Below, piece after piece: positions 45,979 to 56,723 of a DNA stretch of 64,000 bases. The stretch is from NCBI GenBank assembly GCA_000697055.1, contig JNDT01001565.1, positions 1-64,000 on the forward strand. Direction: 5' to 3'. The translations under genes were made by a program, and so were the position numbers. Numbering within the stretch: the stretch's first letter is position 1; every line of letters starts with the position of its first letter. The stretch is from Saksenaea vasiformis B4078 (lineage: Eukaryota; Mucoromycota; Mucoromycetes; Mucorales; Saksenaeaceae). Below the pieces are notes generated by a model, which saw only the letters and a list, made by a program, of their open reading frames with translations, searched no databases and had not been told where the DNA came from.

Positions 45979-46751
45979 ATGGTAAATTGAAATGATATAA
46001 AGAAACTAAAACGCAATGAACGCATCATACACTGACAGAGTTCCTTTCTTTTTTTTTTGGTATCCTACTTCTTTTTCGTTTGTAGTCGGTAAGTGGTTCA
46101 TGTAAAAAAAAAAAAAAAAAAAAAACGTATATGCCATTCTCACCAAGATTATTAGTATTTCTTGCCTCATTTGACGAACGGTAAGGTTTCCAAAGCAATG
46201 TGGTATAGGGCAAACTCATGAAGCATTGGTTGTGTATAGGATGGCAAGTGGATCAAGCTATTCTCTCGGAGGAAGACAGAGTTGTGGTGATTCGTTTTGG
46301 CCATGACTGGGATCCAACGTGTATGAAGATGGATGAAGTGCTTTACAGTATTGCGGAAAAGGTCAAGAATTTTGCGGTTATTTATTTAGTAGACATTACG
46401 GAAGTCCCTGATTTTAACAAGGTAAAACTGAGAAAAAACAAAAGAAGAAATGGGAACAAACTTAAAAATACCATAATAGATGTATGAATTATACGATCCG
46501 TGCACGGTGATGTTCTTTTTCCGTAACAAGCATATTATGGTTGATTTGGGAACTGGTAATAATAACAAGATTAACTGGGCATTGGATGACAAGCAGGAAA
46601 TGATTGATCTCATTGAGGTAAAAAAAAGATTTTGATTTTAACCAAAGGGACACTCACACAAGTTCATTGATAGATTGTGTATCGTGGCGCAAGAAAGGGC
46701 CGTGGTTTAGTAGTGTCATTGAAGGATTACTCCACGAAATACAAATACTAA
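45979..46751 (+). CDS. DIB1: U5 snRNP protein Dib1 (TXNL4A/DIM1)
   Basis: This is a thioredoxin-fold component of the U4/U6.U5 tri-snRNP that keeps the spliceosome inactive until activation. Exons 46156-46180, 46240-46421, 46480-46617 and 46674-46751 join in frame and encode an almost invariant Dib1 sequence: YFLPHLTNGWQVDQAI, VVVIRFGHDWDPTCMKMDEVLY, YELYDPCTVMFFFRNKHIMVDLG, then NNNKINWALDDKQEM and a C-terminus ending KDYSTKYKY. The family start is Met-Ser-Tyr or similar. Here Tyr directly follows an acceptor AG at 46155, and the nearest suitable ATG followed by a donor is at 45979-45981 (ATG then GTAAAT), making exon 1 only the start codon. That start is inferred; total length would be 141 residues, close to the normal 142-143. 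Confidence 0.93.
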
Positions 46752-46856
46752 GAAAACAAGGGATTCTTTACAAATCAAATAAGAAAAAGAGAGAAAGAGA
46801 GAAAAAACAGAAACAATGCGAATTTTACAATAGAGGCAATCTAAGCCTGATGAAAA

Positions 46857-46882
46857 GAGAGAGAGAGAGAGAGAGAGAGAGT
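46857..46882. repeat. GA dinucleotide microsatellite
   Basis: About 13 GA units lie between the convergent DIB1 and the unknown minus-strand gene, within their 3' flanks. Confidence 0.8.
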
Positions 46883-46959
46883 ATGTGTGTGCGTGTTTTT
46901 GATATATGAGATTGTAATTGTGAAGAAGGAGGAAAGGGAAAGTGGGGGTTATCCAATTT

Positions 46960-47508
46960 TTAGACATGTTGCAATTTTTTTTGCCGTAATCGGTCCACTT
47001 TGGTTTCGATTTCTTCCAATGTGAAATTGACTTTGTTAAATCTCCACTCGTACCACGTAGCAATCTCACCCGTTCTTCCGTCTAATCTCTTGATTGCTGG
47101 AGGAGGATCATCTCGTATAGTTGTGTTAATTTTACTTTCGTCTACGGGTAAACCCAAGGCCAAACGAATCCATTCATGAGCCAAGTATTTTTCTTTTAGT
47201 CTACGAGTTTGAACTTGTACTCTTACTTTTGCCAGTGCACGAGCAAAGGCAGTATTAAGAGTTAATTCTTCTTGTTTACGAGAGGCTTTTAAAGCAGCGG
47301 TTGCAGCAGGAATAAGATCCGCAAGAGAAGTTGAGGCACAACGTGCACCACGAGAGTCCATATTGTTTATAGGTGATATGCTGTCAGGGGGAGGCGTTGG
47401 AGGTAGATGAGAGTGAATGGTAGTGGTATTGTCTTTGTCATGATGGTGATGGTTTGCATCAGTGGAGTAATGTTGTTGTTCAGTATGCTGTAAAACACAT
47501 AAATCCAT
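46960..47508 (-). CDS. Uncharacterised protein, His-rich N-terminus
   Basis: Single-exon open frame of about 182 codons if ATG 47508 is the start (MDLCVLQHTEQQHYSTDANH...); an in-frame ATG lies further upstream at 47556. The N-terminal third is low-complexity (His, Asp, Thr, Pro). A helical-looking middle follows (LADLIPAATAALKASRKQEE), then basic heptads, a conserved-looking GEIATWYEWRFNKVNF and a C-terminal amphipathic helix with basic end (EIETKVDRLRQKKL). No family is recognised. It is convergent with DIB1 and lies 160 bp downstream of the RasGEF gene on the same strand. Length and composition make chance unlikely but not impossible. Confidence 0.55.
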   Translation of the reverse strand: MDLCVLQHTEQQHYSTDANHHHHDKDNTTTIHSHLPPTPPPDSISPINNMDSRGARCASTSLADLIPAATAALKASRKQEELTLNTAFARALAKVRVQVQTRRLKEKYLAHEWIRLALGLPVDESKINTTIRDDPPPAIKRLDGRTGEIATWYEWRFNKVNFTLEEIETKVDRLRQKKLQHV

Positions 47509-47667
47509 GGGTGGGAAATTTAGTGGGAAAAAGAAGAATATGCAACTCATTTTCACTCAATTCTTTGTATTTTTTTTTTTTTGTTAGACGATTTTTTCTT
47601 CTTCCGAAAAAAAAAAGATGATTATTATTATTAGTAGTATTTTTTTTTATTTCTCTTCTTTTCTTTT

Positions 47668-50600
47668 TTAAACTCTCATCCAAAGATCACGTAATCGACT
47701 AGTACTGTTAGATGTTTTTATCCGAGGCTCGATTGCAATCGAACGTTGATAACGTTCCTATTGTTTTGTTTGTTAGTTAGCTGATGTATCACTTGATGTT
47801 GTTAGGTTACTCACATCCTCCGTTAATACTTCACCCTCAGCTATCAACCCTAAAATTTCAGTATCCGGTTGAATGGTATATGTTGGGTATTGGAATCGCA
47901 TCATTGCCATGATACTTTGTCCCATTAATCGAAATTTCTCCCAATGAATCGTTCCATCTGCTTTGAAGTCTTTATTGGCTTCTGCCATCGAAACCAGGTC
48001 CTGATTGTGAATACCACTAATAGAGAGAAAGGGAGAGAGATCGTCTAAGCTCACGAACAAAACTTTTACGTGTAACCATCCACTTACAGATATGGAATTC
48101 CCGGCGCCTCTGATTGCTTGAGTGCAAGTCGATAGGAACTAAATGACCTATATATCATGGGGTTTGTGTTCGTTACTTCTTTTCTTTTCTGATCATCCTT
48201 TCTTTTACCTGTCTGAACTCATAAGTCGTTCCAGACTTTGAAGCTGTTTATACACTTTTTTTTCTGACACTAGTTCATGCGTCTGTTTTAGCCGGAGCAC
48301 AGCTGCACTATTGATGCCCGCCAACACAGCCATCAGTGTATTGTAATTGTTATGGTTCCGTAGTTCCTAAACATTTCCAGTTAACTTTCTTTTTTTTTCC
48401 CCTTTTTCTTTTTTGGGTTTCGCTGATGCTTTGACAACACCAAAAACAAAAAAAAAACACTTACAACAGCAATGTTCAGGTATTTTTCAAGCACAGCCGC
48501 TCGTTTGTTAAGTTTAGGCTGTGTAACAATCATGGTAGCTACCCAGCCTGAAATAAAGTTGAAATGTGATATAGACGCCATGACAACACTAGTCGATGCG
48601 TGAGAAGAGGACGGTGCATTGTCTGTCCAAGATTTGAGTACGCGTGCAGAGGGTGATGGTGTTGCCCAAATGTTGCGGACAAATTCACGAGGCTGCAGAA
48701 TGGATGAAGATAGTAATAATAATGAGTCTTTCCTTCCTTTCTTTTCTTTTTTGTATTTTATTTTGGTGATTACTGCTTCTTACCTTGATCTTGCGGAATA
48801 ACTCGGCCTCGATCCAGGTAAGTTGATCTGCTACAGCTTTGTCGGCTATTTCCATAAACGCCGTGTATTTCTGAGTCGAAGGATCCTTATCTCGTAAAGC
48901 GTTGATGAAGATGGCTGCACCTCCGGCCGAAGACAGCGTACCAAAAGAAGAAGTAATAGTGGTATTAGCAGCAGCATAGCTTGCGGGTGCAGAGGAGGAT
49001 GCTCCACAGATCGGAGGATCAAGATTGATCAGACCCCCTGCAAATTCAGGCCGACACAGGGACGAATCCACGGAAGGCTTTTTTTCATCCGCCTTGATGT
49101 TGGAAGTCACGGAGTAAAGGATATGGTTAATCGAAGATGAGATGGATGATTTACGGGATCGTCCAAAAGCCGAACTGGTGCTTGCCGTCCGTCGCAGGTT
49201 GATGAGTTTTCGTTCGTCTTCTCCAAACCAGGTTGTGATGTCAAATGATTCGGAATAGCCGCTATCTTTTTTCGCACTACGTCTTGAGATGATACTTTCA
49301 TCATAAATCTCCGAATCAACCAAACCCCACTGTGCATCGGGATCCTCCAAGGGCGGTTCACGGACTGCCAGGGGAGATAGCATATCCCGGATAGGCCTTA
49401 AAGCCTCCTTCTTTGAGATTCTTTCAAGAAAAACAATAAGCGTATTACGCGTTTGCACACTGTGGAAATCGTTCCAGTACTGTGACATCCACAAACATAA
49501 AATAGATCGAATCCTAAAAATAGAGAGCATAAGTTTCTACAAGGATGTATCATATTATACAATGCAAAATTTACCTTTCTTGCTGTCGTGTCGGCTGTGG
49601 TTCCGTTGTATCGTTCTCGAATCTTTTCGTTTTGTTTACATTAAACTTTCTGTCGACAAAAAAAAAAAAAAGTGACTTCGCCCCTTACCTTTCGATCAGT
49701 ATAGTGACTAGTTCAAACGGTCTCATGAATTTTCGGAAAAATGTAATAAATATCGGTATTGTATTATCATCTTTTTTTTTTTTTTGCAAAGTTTTAGTAA
49801 AAAGAAAAAAATTTGTATGTGTGTGTTTGTGTGTTACCATTTCCATATGCGTCTGCTGTAAGCAACCTGTCAATAATGTCATCCACGGATAATCCGCTTC
49901 CGAAGGAATCACTACGTTGAATAAAAAAAATTTTTTTTAGCATAAAGAAGAAGATGCAATTTCTGTTAGAAAAGAAAAAAGGCCTCACCTGCTGTCTTTT
50001 GATCCTCGACGACGACTGGCTAAAAAGGAACTAGGATAGATGCTTTGACCGGGAAGTTCCGTAGTAAAATCATCGATTTCTTTTTTTTCTTCTTCTTCAT
50101 CGTTACCATTCTCTGACTGTGGGTTGGAAGTAGCATCAGGTACCGAACATGTTCGTGTCATTGGATCAGCATCATGGTGAGTACGGGTGGGTGCATATAC
50201 GAAACCAGGGGATAGCTGTGAAAAGTGATAGTCGTCTTCGGTTGAACTTTGATACGTTTGACTGGTGTCTATTTGCATCGTTTTCAAATCGTTTTCTCGT
50301 AATTGGTGCGAAGCCCTGCACCCTGATTGAAAAAATTTGATACGGCGGAGGAGGTCCATGTAAAGGTCTTTCATTTTTTCCACACCGGTATCCGTAAATG
50401 CGCTGACTTCAAATAGGTCGACTCCAAATAAATCGCCCAATTTCTCACTCAGGTGTTGGTCAACTTGTCGTAGATGCGTTAGTTCGGATTTCAATCCGAC
50501 AAGCATAGACGGGATATGACGGGACACAAAGGCATCTGTGTACGTAGTAGGAGTTCGTTGTTAAACGATTGAACTTAAATAGGAAAAAAAAGAGAGAGAG

Positions 50601-51292
50601 AGAGACAGAGACTTACTAAGCAGATCTGGTAAACAGTCCATCGAATCTCGGTTTGTTGTGTCATAACAAATGAGACTGCCATGTATTGATAAACCCTGAA
50701 AAGAACAAGGACCCCAAAAAAAGAAGTGAAAGGAGAAAAAGTTGGATGTCTGAGCATGAGATGATTTTCCCGTTTTTAACATTACCTTTCCAAATTCAGG
50801 AGGATCTTGACTTGCATCAAGTGCAGAGTCATCCATTTCAATCACTTGTACACTATAAGTGACACCATCCATAGTAACAGCGGTGTCATGGTGTTCGCGA
50901 TCTATGTCGGATAAGTCGGGGAACTGTGTTGCGCATAGATCTTCAAACTTACGAGTCTCTTTTGCATCTAACTCTTGTAAGCCGAGACGTATCAGCGTTG
51001 ACTTTCCGATATGACGAGTGCCGACAACGACGATAACGATAGGAGACGTCTCCTTTGCCTTCCCTTCTTCTTCTTCTTCTTCTTCTTCTACACTATCATT
51101 GATCGCTGCTATGTTTTCGTTCGTGGCTGGTGGCGGGATTGTCGACGATAAGTCTTGTGCCGATGTAAATTCGGAACTCGCCGATGTCAGCGTCGACGTT
51201 CTCGTTGGTGCTGTTTTTTTATCGTCTCGTTTTCGAGATTTAGTATGGCGATCTGAATGGGTTAATGCTGCAAATTTACGAGTTATCCACAT
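47668..51292 (-). CDS. Degenerate Ras-like G domain fused to RasGEF_N and RasGEF
   Basis: This is a putative exchange factor for a Ras-family GTPase. Twelve exons join with fully consistent phases (51292-50786, 50695-50617, 50535-49989, 49911-49838, 49770-49689, 49622-49575, 49513-48784, 48692-48465, 48366-48209, 48147-48088, 48016-47815, 47757-47668) to give 934 residues. Residues 69-76 are poly-Glu from a GAA repeat. A Ras-like domain (about 84-265) keeps the P-loop GTRHIGKS (91-98) and a G5-like EVSA (238-241). The DxxG site reads EMDD (152-155) and the NKxD site is LKSE (210-213), so GTP binding or hydrolysis is doubtful. RasGEF_N covers about 385-470 (FRKFMRPFELVTILIER) and the catalytic RasGEF about 660-905 (SHFNFISGWVATMIV, LMAVLAGINSAAV, PGIPYLGIHNQDL). 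ATG 51292 is the first in-frame start that avoids the TG/CA repeat. Confidence 0.88.
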
Positions 51293-51427
51293 AAAGTAAG
51301 AGATAAAGAGAAGAAAGAAAGTAGAAAGAAAAAAGGAGAGGGGTATCAGCAGTAAATAATTACTTTTAGGAGAATGTTGACAACTTAAGATATATGTGTG
51401 CGCGTGAGCAAAGCAAGCCGGTAACCA

Positions 51428-51458
51428 GTGAGTGAGTGAGTGAGTGAGTGAGTGTGTA

Positions 51459-51534
<76 letters not shown>
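51428..51534. repeat. GAGT then TG microsatellite
   Basis: About six GAGT units (51428-51452) run into a nearly pure TG tract of about 80 nt (51453-51534). On the minus strand this is 160-240 bp upstream of the RasGEF start codon. Translated readings of the tract (Thr-His repeats) are not coding. Confidence 0.9.
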
Positions 51535-51535
<1 letters not shown>

Positions 51536-51678
51536 TCTCTCCCTCCCTTCCCCCCTTTTTTTTTCTTTCTCTTCACTTTTTGCCTTTTGCTTTTGATTGT
51601 TTTTGTTTACTAGACCAAGTCTCAGCTGCTCTAATCCAAACGTCATTTACTTCGAGTAGAATCGTTTTTCCACTTGCA

Positions 51679-51708
51679 ATAAATAAATAAATAAATAAAT
51701 AAATAATA
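51679..51708. repeat. AAAT tetranucleotide array
   Basis: About seven tandem AAAT/AATA units in the upstream flank of the RasGEF gene. Confidence 0.85.
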
Positions 51709-54101
51709 CTTCATGTATTCCCCTTCAACTCAGGAAATATGCAGCGACGACAAACAGGTCCGTTCATGCAGATCACATAGCGCTGTCATCGTGTGCAACC
51801 AACCACACTGCTAAAGTAAAATCCTGCATTGGTTGTACACTTGGAAGACCTCGTGTAATAATTTCTTCTTCTTGTTCTTCTTCCTCTTCTTCTGATTATG
51901 CACAGATAAAATCGAAGGGTTTTCTAACTACAGATGAGAGTATCACAAGTGACTAAAATGTGATAGTCAGTACAAGTTCCGAAGACCTTGATAATCGATC
52001 TTTGATTTGCTTTTAGTTACATCATTCTCTATAACACTGGACTGTCAACAACACGTTTCTATTTTTGCTTGATTCTCTCTCTCTTTTCTTTCTCTTTTCA
52101 GCAGCGAATTTTGACGTAATCGCGGATGATTTGGGGATGTACTTTCGCCACTGAAAGCAGCCACACACCTCAGATTTCCATCTATGGCGATTCATGCAAA
52201 ATAGATTTTGATGAAGAGTCATCACTGACAATCATGTTTTAATCTCTAGATGTTTTGATACATACAAATATTACTATATTGTAAACTTAATAAGAGCATG
52301 TGTCTTAAAAAAATAATTACAGTACTATCAAGTAGTACATAGATACGGGTTCATCAGCTAAAATCTGCAAAACTTGTTTCATCCACTTGTTATGATATAA
52401 ACGCAGCACAGTCTTTATGGCTAGCGTATAATGGAACGATTTCTTAGAGCTCCATTGGGCTCAAGGTTGTAAAAAAAATCATCGTTCAAGGGTTATGGCA
52501 TGGCGCTCAACGCCATGTAGCAGTCATGTCTGTTCCTTTTCCGAGTAGACACGACTACCTTATACCAGATAAAATACATCCAGTTGATGTCAACACAACT
52601 GCCGACATGTTAAGATAAATACGAAAAACAAACTGGATGAGGATAGGCAAGGCGGTGTTTCCCTGCATCCGCTATTTGCATAAAGTCGATTGGTTTCAAC
52701 AATGCTTCGAGATAGTGCGGAACGCTGCACATCAACAGGGGACAAACAAAACGAGGGGTATATTTTTGTGCTCGGGCAGCATGATAGTAAACTGTTTGCG
52801 CCCTTCTAGTTTCTCATACAGACAGCAGCGGATGAATCACCCCGACAGATGACATTGTAATAATCCATTAATTATTACTTTTCTAAACCGATTCTAGAAA
52901 ATCTTGGATAGCATGGAAATAGCCTATGTTCGTGACAACAGCACAGCTACCTGGTTATGCAAGTCATGTTTTTCAATCCTAATCACAACATAAGAAGATA
53001 GAAATCTAACAGGATTATAGCCAGAGCCATCGTCATGGAGAAGAAATGCGCCCCCACTTGCCCTTTGTTTTCCAGGGATGATCATCATCACTTGCGTTAC
53101 ACTATCCAGTTTAAGGATTGTATATCCATTAGGTTTTCCATGATTTAAATATGCTGACAGCATAGCCTGTTCTTAAAAAAAAGACCTTTTTTTATCTCTA
53201 ATTAAAGTTCGCAATTTAAAATCCTGTATCTTTCTTTGCTTTAAAGCGAACGATTTCAATGCATGAACCAGTGTTGCCAGTTTTTCTCTCTTTGTTTAAT
53301 GATGTTTTAGTTCTTCAGTCGCTTGACATGTTGTCATGAGGAGAAAAACCATTTGAAGACAGGATATGATCGACACATAACCTCATGGTGGTACTCTACA
53401 CGTGAAGATGTTGTCAAGCGAAAGCTTTCAAAAATCTCTTCTTTTCCTGTCATTGTAAATCCTGGAGTTTACCGTAAAAAGTAGCTGGTATTGCATAAAT
53501 GTTATACTCTGCATACAAACCCGTACGAAGAAGTTATCCAATCGATCACTGTCCATCACATGAAATCGGCTTTGACATTAGCCAAATAGAATGTGACCTA
53601 CATTCGACCAATTTTCTTGAAAGTAAGGGGTGCATGACAGCTATTATGTGCATCATCTAATTGAATGTTATATTACTTCGCCTGTAGTTTAGCGTCAGTC
53701 TAAGATAACTTGGCGTTTTCTCCAAACAAATTTCATATTAACTTGTACATCCAATTTATGAGTTACGGAAAGATCATAGAGATGTTTCAGAACCCATACG
53801 CTTTTTTTTTTTAACCTCCTTGCAACGTCGAAATGGGGAAAATGTAAAATCTCCCGAGTTTACCTATCACCTTTTAATTATCATTCGTCAAAAAGGCCCA
53901 TCATTAGGGGCATGATAACAACGGAATCTATGCTTCAATGCATTACACCGCCGATATGATTATCAACTAAAAAAAAAAAGTGCACGGAGAACATCGCACG
54001 CATGAGTGAGCGAGGCTTTGACAGATTTGGTTGAGCTCCGCAACTGGGAATGACAAAGACATGTAGTGACTGAGAATTCTGCTCTGACATCGTCTTGCTC
54101 C

Positions 54102-55282
54102 ATGAGTGAATCCGAAGCATCCACTTCTTCAAAACGGCGTCTTGATGACAATGAACGTCCATACAAACAGCCAAAGACACGAAAACATGACAGTGGAGAG
54201 ATCGTTGACACGGAGCATAAAGAACAAGACGTGGAAGACAAAGACACTGTAGATAGCACGACTGCATTGGATTCCCAGAAGAAAGAAAAATATCCCTACG
54301 GCAATTACCGAAACTATTACGAGTAAATATACCACTACAGAATGCAACGATCGCATGTACTCATGGTTTACCAGCGATCGACGAAACAAAGGCAAGCACT
54401 ACGATTCCCGGCTCGATCTGTTGGACATGGCTTTGTTCGAAAACAAGAAAGTCCTTGATATTGGGTGCAACAGTGGCAATATCACAGTGCTCATTGGTAC
54501 ACAGATGCTTGTTGAGATACGCGTTCTAAGAAATTGAAATTTAGGCCAACGGTATCGACCTTCGTTCATTAAAGGCGTGGATATTGACGAGCATTTGATC
54601 GGCAAAGCCCATTCAGTACTGCGTATTGCTTACTCTTTGCAAGATCCTGAGGAGAAAGAAAAGGGAACGGAACCCATTGATTTGAGTATGCGATTCCATT
54701 ATTTCCCGCGATCCATGACAAATATGTTCGGCTTTGTTCCAATGTCGACACCTCCATCTTTCTCCAGCACAGAATTTCCGCATAATGTGCATTTCGAGGC
54801 AGGCAACTGGATGGACGTGAAAGACCAAATAACGTATGACACTATTCTCGCGTAAGTCTTCTCCCCCCCTTTTTTTTTTTAACACAGGAGCCATCATTGA
54901 TCATCGCCGTATCTAGATTGAGCGTTACCAAGTGGATCCAGTTACACCACGGAGACGAAGGAATCAAAACATTCTTCAAAAAAGTGTTTGATTCTCTTAA
55001 TCCCGGAGGAACATTTGTTTTGGAGCCACAGAACTTTGATACCTACCACCGAAGAGCCAAGATGAACGAGGTAAGAGCAGACAATAAGGGAAAAAAGAGG
55101 GCACCAACGCTATGTATATCACGTAGACAACAAGAGCGATATTTGAAAGCATCAAACTTTTACCGGAGGATTATAAAGACTTCCTCCTTAATGAAGTTGG
55201 TTTTTCCAAAGTGGAAGAGCTAGGAATAGCTGATCATGACTACAAAGGGTTTAAACGCCCTCTCTATCTTTACACCAAATAA
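54102..55282 (+). CDS. Bin3/MEPCE-type RNA 5'-phosphate methyltransferase
   Basis: This is a SAM-dependent methyltransferase of the Bin3/MEPCE family, which caps the gamma-phosphate of certain small RNAs (7SK in animals; U6 and telomerase RNA links in fission yeast Bmc1). Five exons (54102-54322, 54375-54496, 54545-54851, 54917-55070, 55127-55282) with consistent phases give 319 residues. After a charged N-terminal tail with basic patches comes YGNYRNYYDDRR, the signature before the SAM fold. SAM motif I is VLDIGCNSGN, the post-I acidic motif is KGVDIDEHLIGKA, and the Bin3 hallmark block is LSVTKWIQLHHGDEGI, followed by LNPGGTFVLEPQ. The C-terminus ends RPLYLYTK. The intron after YRNYY (54323-54374) is needed to avoid an in-frame TAA. 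The RNA target here is unknown. Confidence 0.92.
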
Positions 55283-56723
55283 TCACAAACAGTTATGAGT
55301 CACCATGGCGACAGAATAAAAGAGAAGGGTAAGCTGCTGACATTGCAAACCAGGAAATTCTTGCAATCACGACGTCTGAGTAACAAACTACCCAAAGCAT
55401 AAGGGAGAGCGATGAGAAATCAAAAAAAAAATAGAGAGATAGTTTAAACAGAAATGGCTTCATTTGTTCATAAAGCGGAGGGGATGTTACAGGTCGATTA
55501 TGTGAGCAGCGGAGATATCAACGATTTACTGTTCATTTCGTCGCTGAATGCCATAGATTGTGTCGTTGGCTACGGTATACGTGTGATAGTGTGTCGGAAA
55601 GGTCACTAACAATAGAGAAAACTGAGCTTTGAACGTTTTTAGAGTTGATGGATCGATCTACCAGTGATTTTTCTAAGCTTGTCTTGCTCTGGTAAGAATT
55701 TGCCCAGTGTTGTTGCGTCTGTGAGCAGCTGATAAGCTACATTCGCCTCTCTTGATGTGTCCGCCACTGTCCCTGTCGTCTGCAAAGTGGCGTTATTGAG
55801 TCTATTTCTGCAGAAGAAACCACAGCTGGTTTACGAGTTTAAAGAAAAACGGTACGTTACTTGGATCACTCGACCATCATCAGTTGATGCAGAAAATGAC
55901 GCAATGTGGTTCGGTGCACCTGCTAGTGCATCAAAAGTAGAATCGACCATGCTCAATAACTCCTCCGAGTGGAATAAAGATCGGTAGAAGAGACCCTAAA
56001 GAAGCATGCGTTTTTCGGGGACTCATATTTCCTTTCCGCGCAAACGTTGCCCAATCTGCCGGCCCGAAATTTTTGTCCGAACCTGCGCGATGCCTTCGGA
56101 CCCAAGGTGGTCAATTCGCTGGAAGATAGGCATGATGCTATTTCAATGTGGAATAATGAAAGGGCTATAGCATCTAATTGATTTGGTGCAATATGTTAAT
56201 GCTTTCTGCTTGCTTTTCTTTGTTCCATAGGTTCATCCCACTAAATTCCTTGTCTGCAGACGGTTTTTTCTTTTTTGTAGAAGTTGGTACCTTTGTTCGA
56301 GCCACAATTCTATTGAAATTAAGTTTGCATTGATGAGTCGGAATTGGGACTTCCTGTGGCCCATTTCGAATGATCTTCTAACGGTCGTTGTAGTAGCGCG
56401 TTTTATCGATATGAAAAATCCATAAACTCAAGGTATATATAAGTAGAAGGGGTAACGGTGCCATAATACAGATAGGAAGTAAACCCGAACAAGTAAGCAT
56501 CGTATTTAGGAATTAGAGGCTCGTTCATCTTACAGAGATCTATATTCATAGTTGCCAATAGAATTACTACGTTAGATACGTTACTAACATCAATGCATGA
56601 TTTGCCTATGTAGCTTTTTGTGGAGATGATTCTGTGCCATGTGATCCGGTCTGCCTTAAGACGACTGCTTTCTGCGGGTCGCAGGAAATCGTTGCTTTTC
56701 CCCCTTTCTCCCTTCTATTCAGC
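55283..56723. other. Intergenic with decayed coding block and HIR3 upstream region
   Basis: Contains the frame-broken block at 55640-56181 and, at 56433-56441, a TATATATAA run about 290 bp upstream of the inferred HIR3 ATG, a candidate TATA box. A T-rich run occurs at 56265-56277. Confidence 0.45.
55640..56181 (+). pseudogene. Frame-broken coding remnant, unknown family
   Basis: Three protein-like pieces occur in succession: one containing LMDRSTSDFSKLVLLW (55644-55693), one from about 55810 to 55986 containing QLVYEFKEKRYVTWITRP, and one from about 55985 to a TGA at 56179-56181 containing KKHAFFGDSYFLSAQTL and NLRDAFGPKVVNSLEDRHD. The second and third are in different frames and abut at about 55985 with no intron-sized gap. 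The composition is convincingly coding, but no family is recognised. It could be a decayed mobile-element gene or a host pseudogene. Confidence 0.4.

Larger units (their letters stand above)
51293..54101. other. Gene-poor interval with microsatellites and possible transposon remnant
   Basis: Next to the RasGEF start lie a C/T-rich leader (minus strand), a TG microsatellite and an AAAT tetranucleotide array. Further on, 52640-53200 has only short open stretches. Around 53350-53480 a plus-strand frame (containing DRHITSWWYSTREDVVKRK) is protein-like but bounded by stops; it may be a decayed mobile-element protein. Nothing else is supported. Confidence 0.4.

Noticed and set aside
47773..48060. 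Continuous minus-strand frame through 48060-48017 as RasGEF coding sequence
   Set aside because: The 5' part is intron. The acceptor before 48016 joins PYL to GIHNQDL as expected for RasGEF, and the frame's stop at 47773 is avoided by a GTGAGT donor after 47815 leading to a last exon ending at 47668.
51385..51576. Minus-strand frame of Thr-His repeats continuous with the RasGEF gene
   Set aside because: It is only the translation of the TG/CA microsatellite. A normal start at 51292 downstream removes any need for it.
54302..54380. Apparent stop/frameshift early in the Bin3-type methyltransferase
   Set aside because: A normal 52-nt GT-AG intron (54323-54374) removes the TAA and restores the signature YGNYRNYY followed by the SAM domain.
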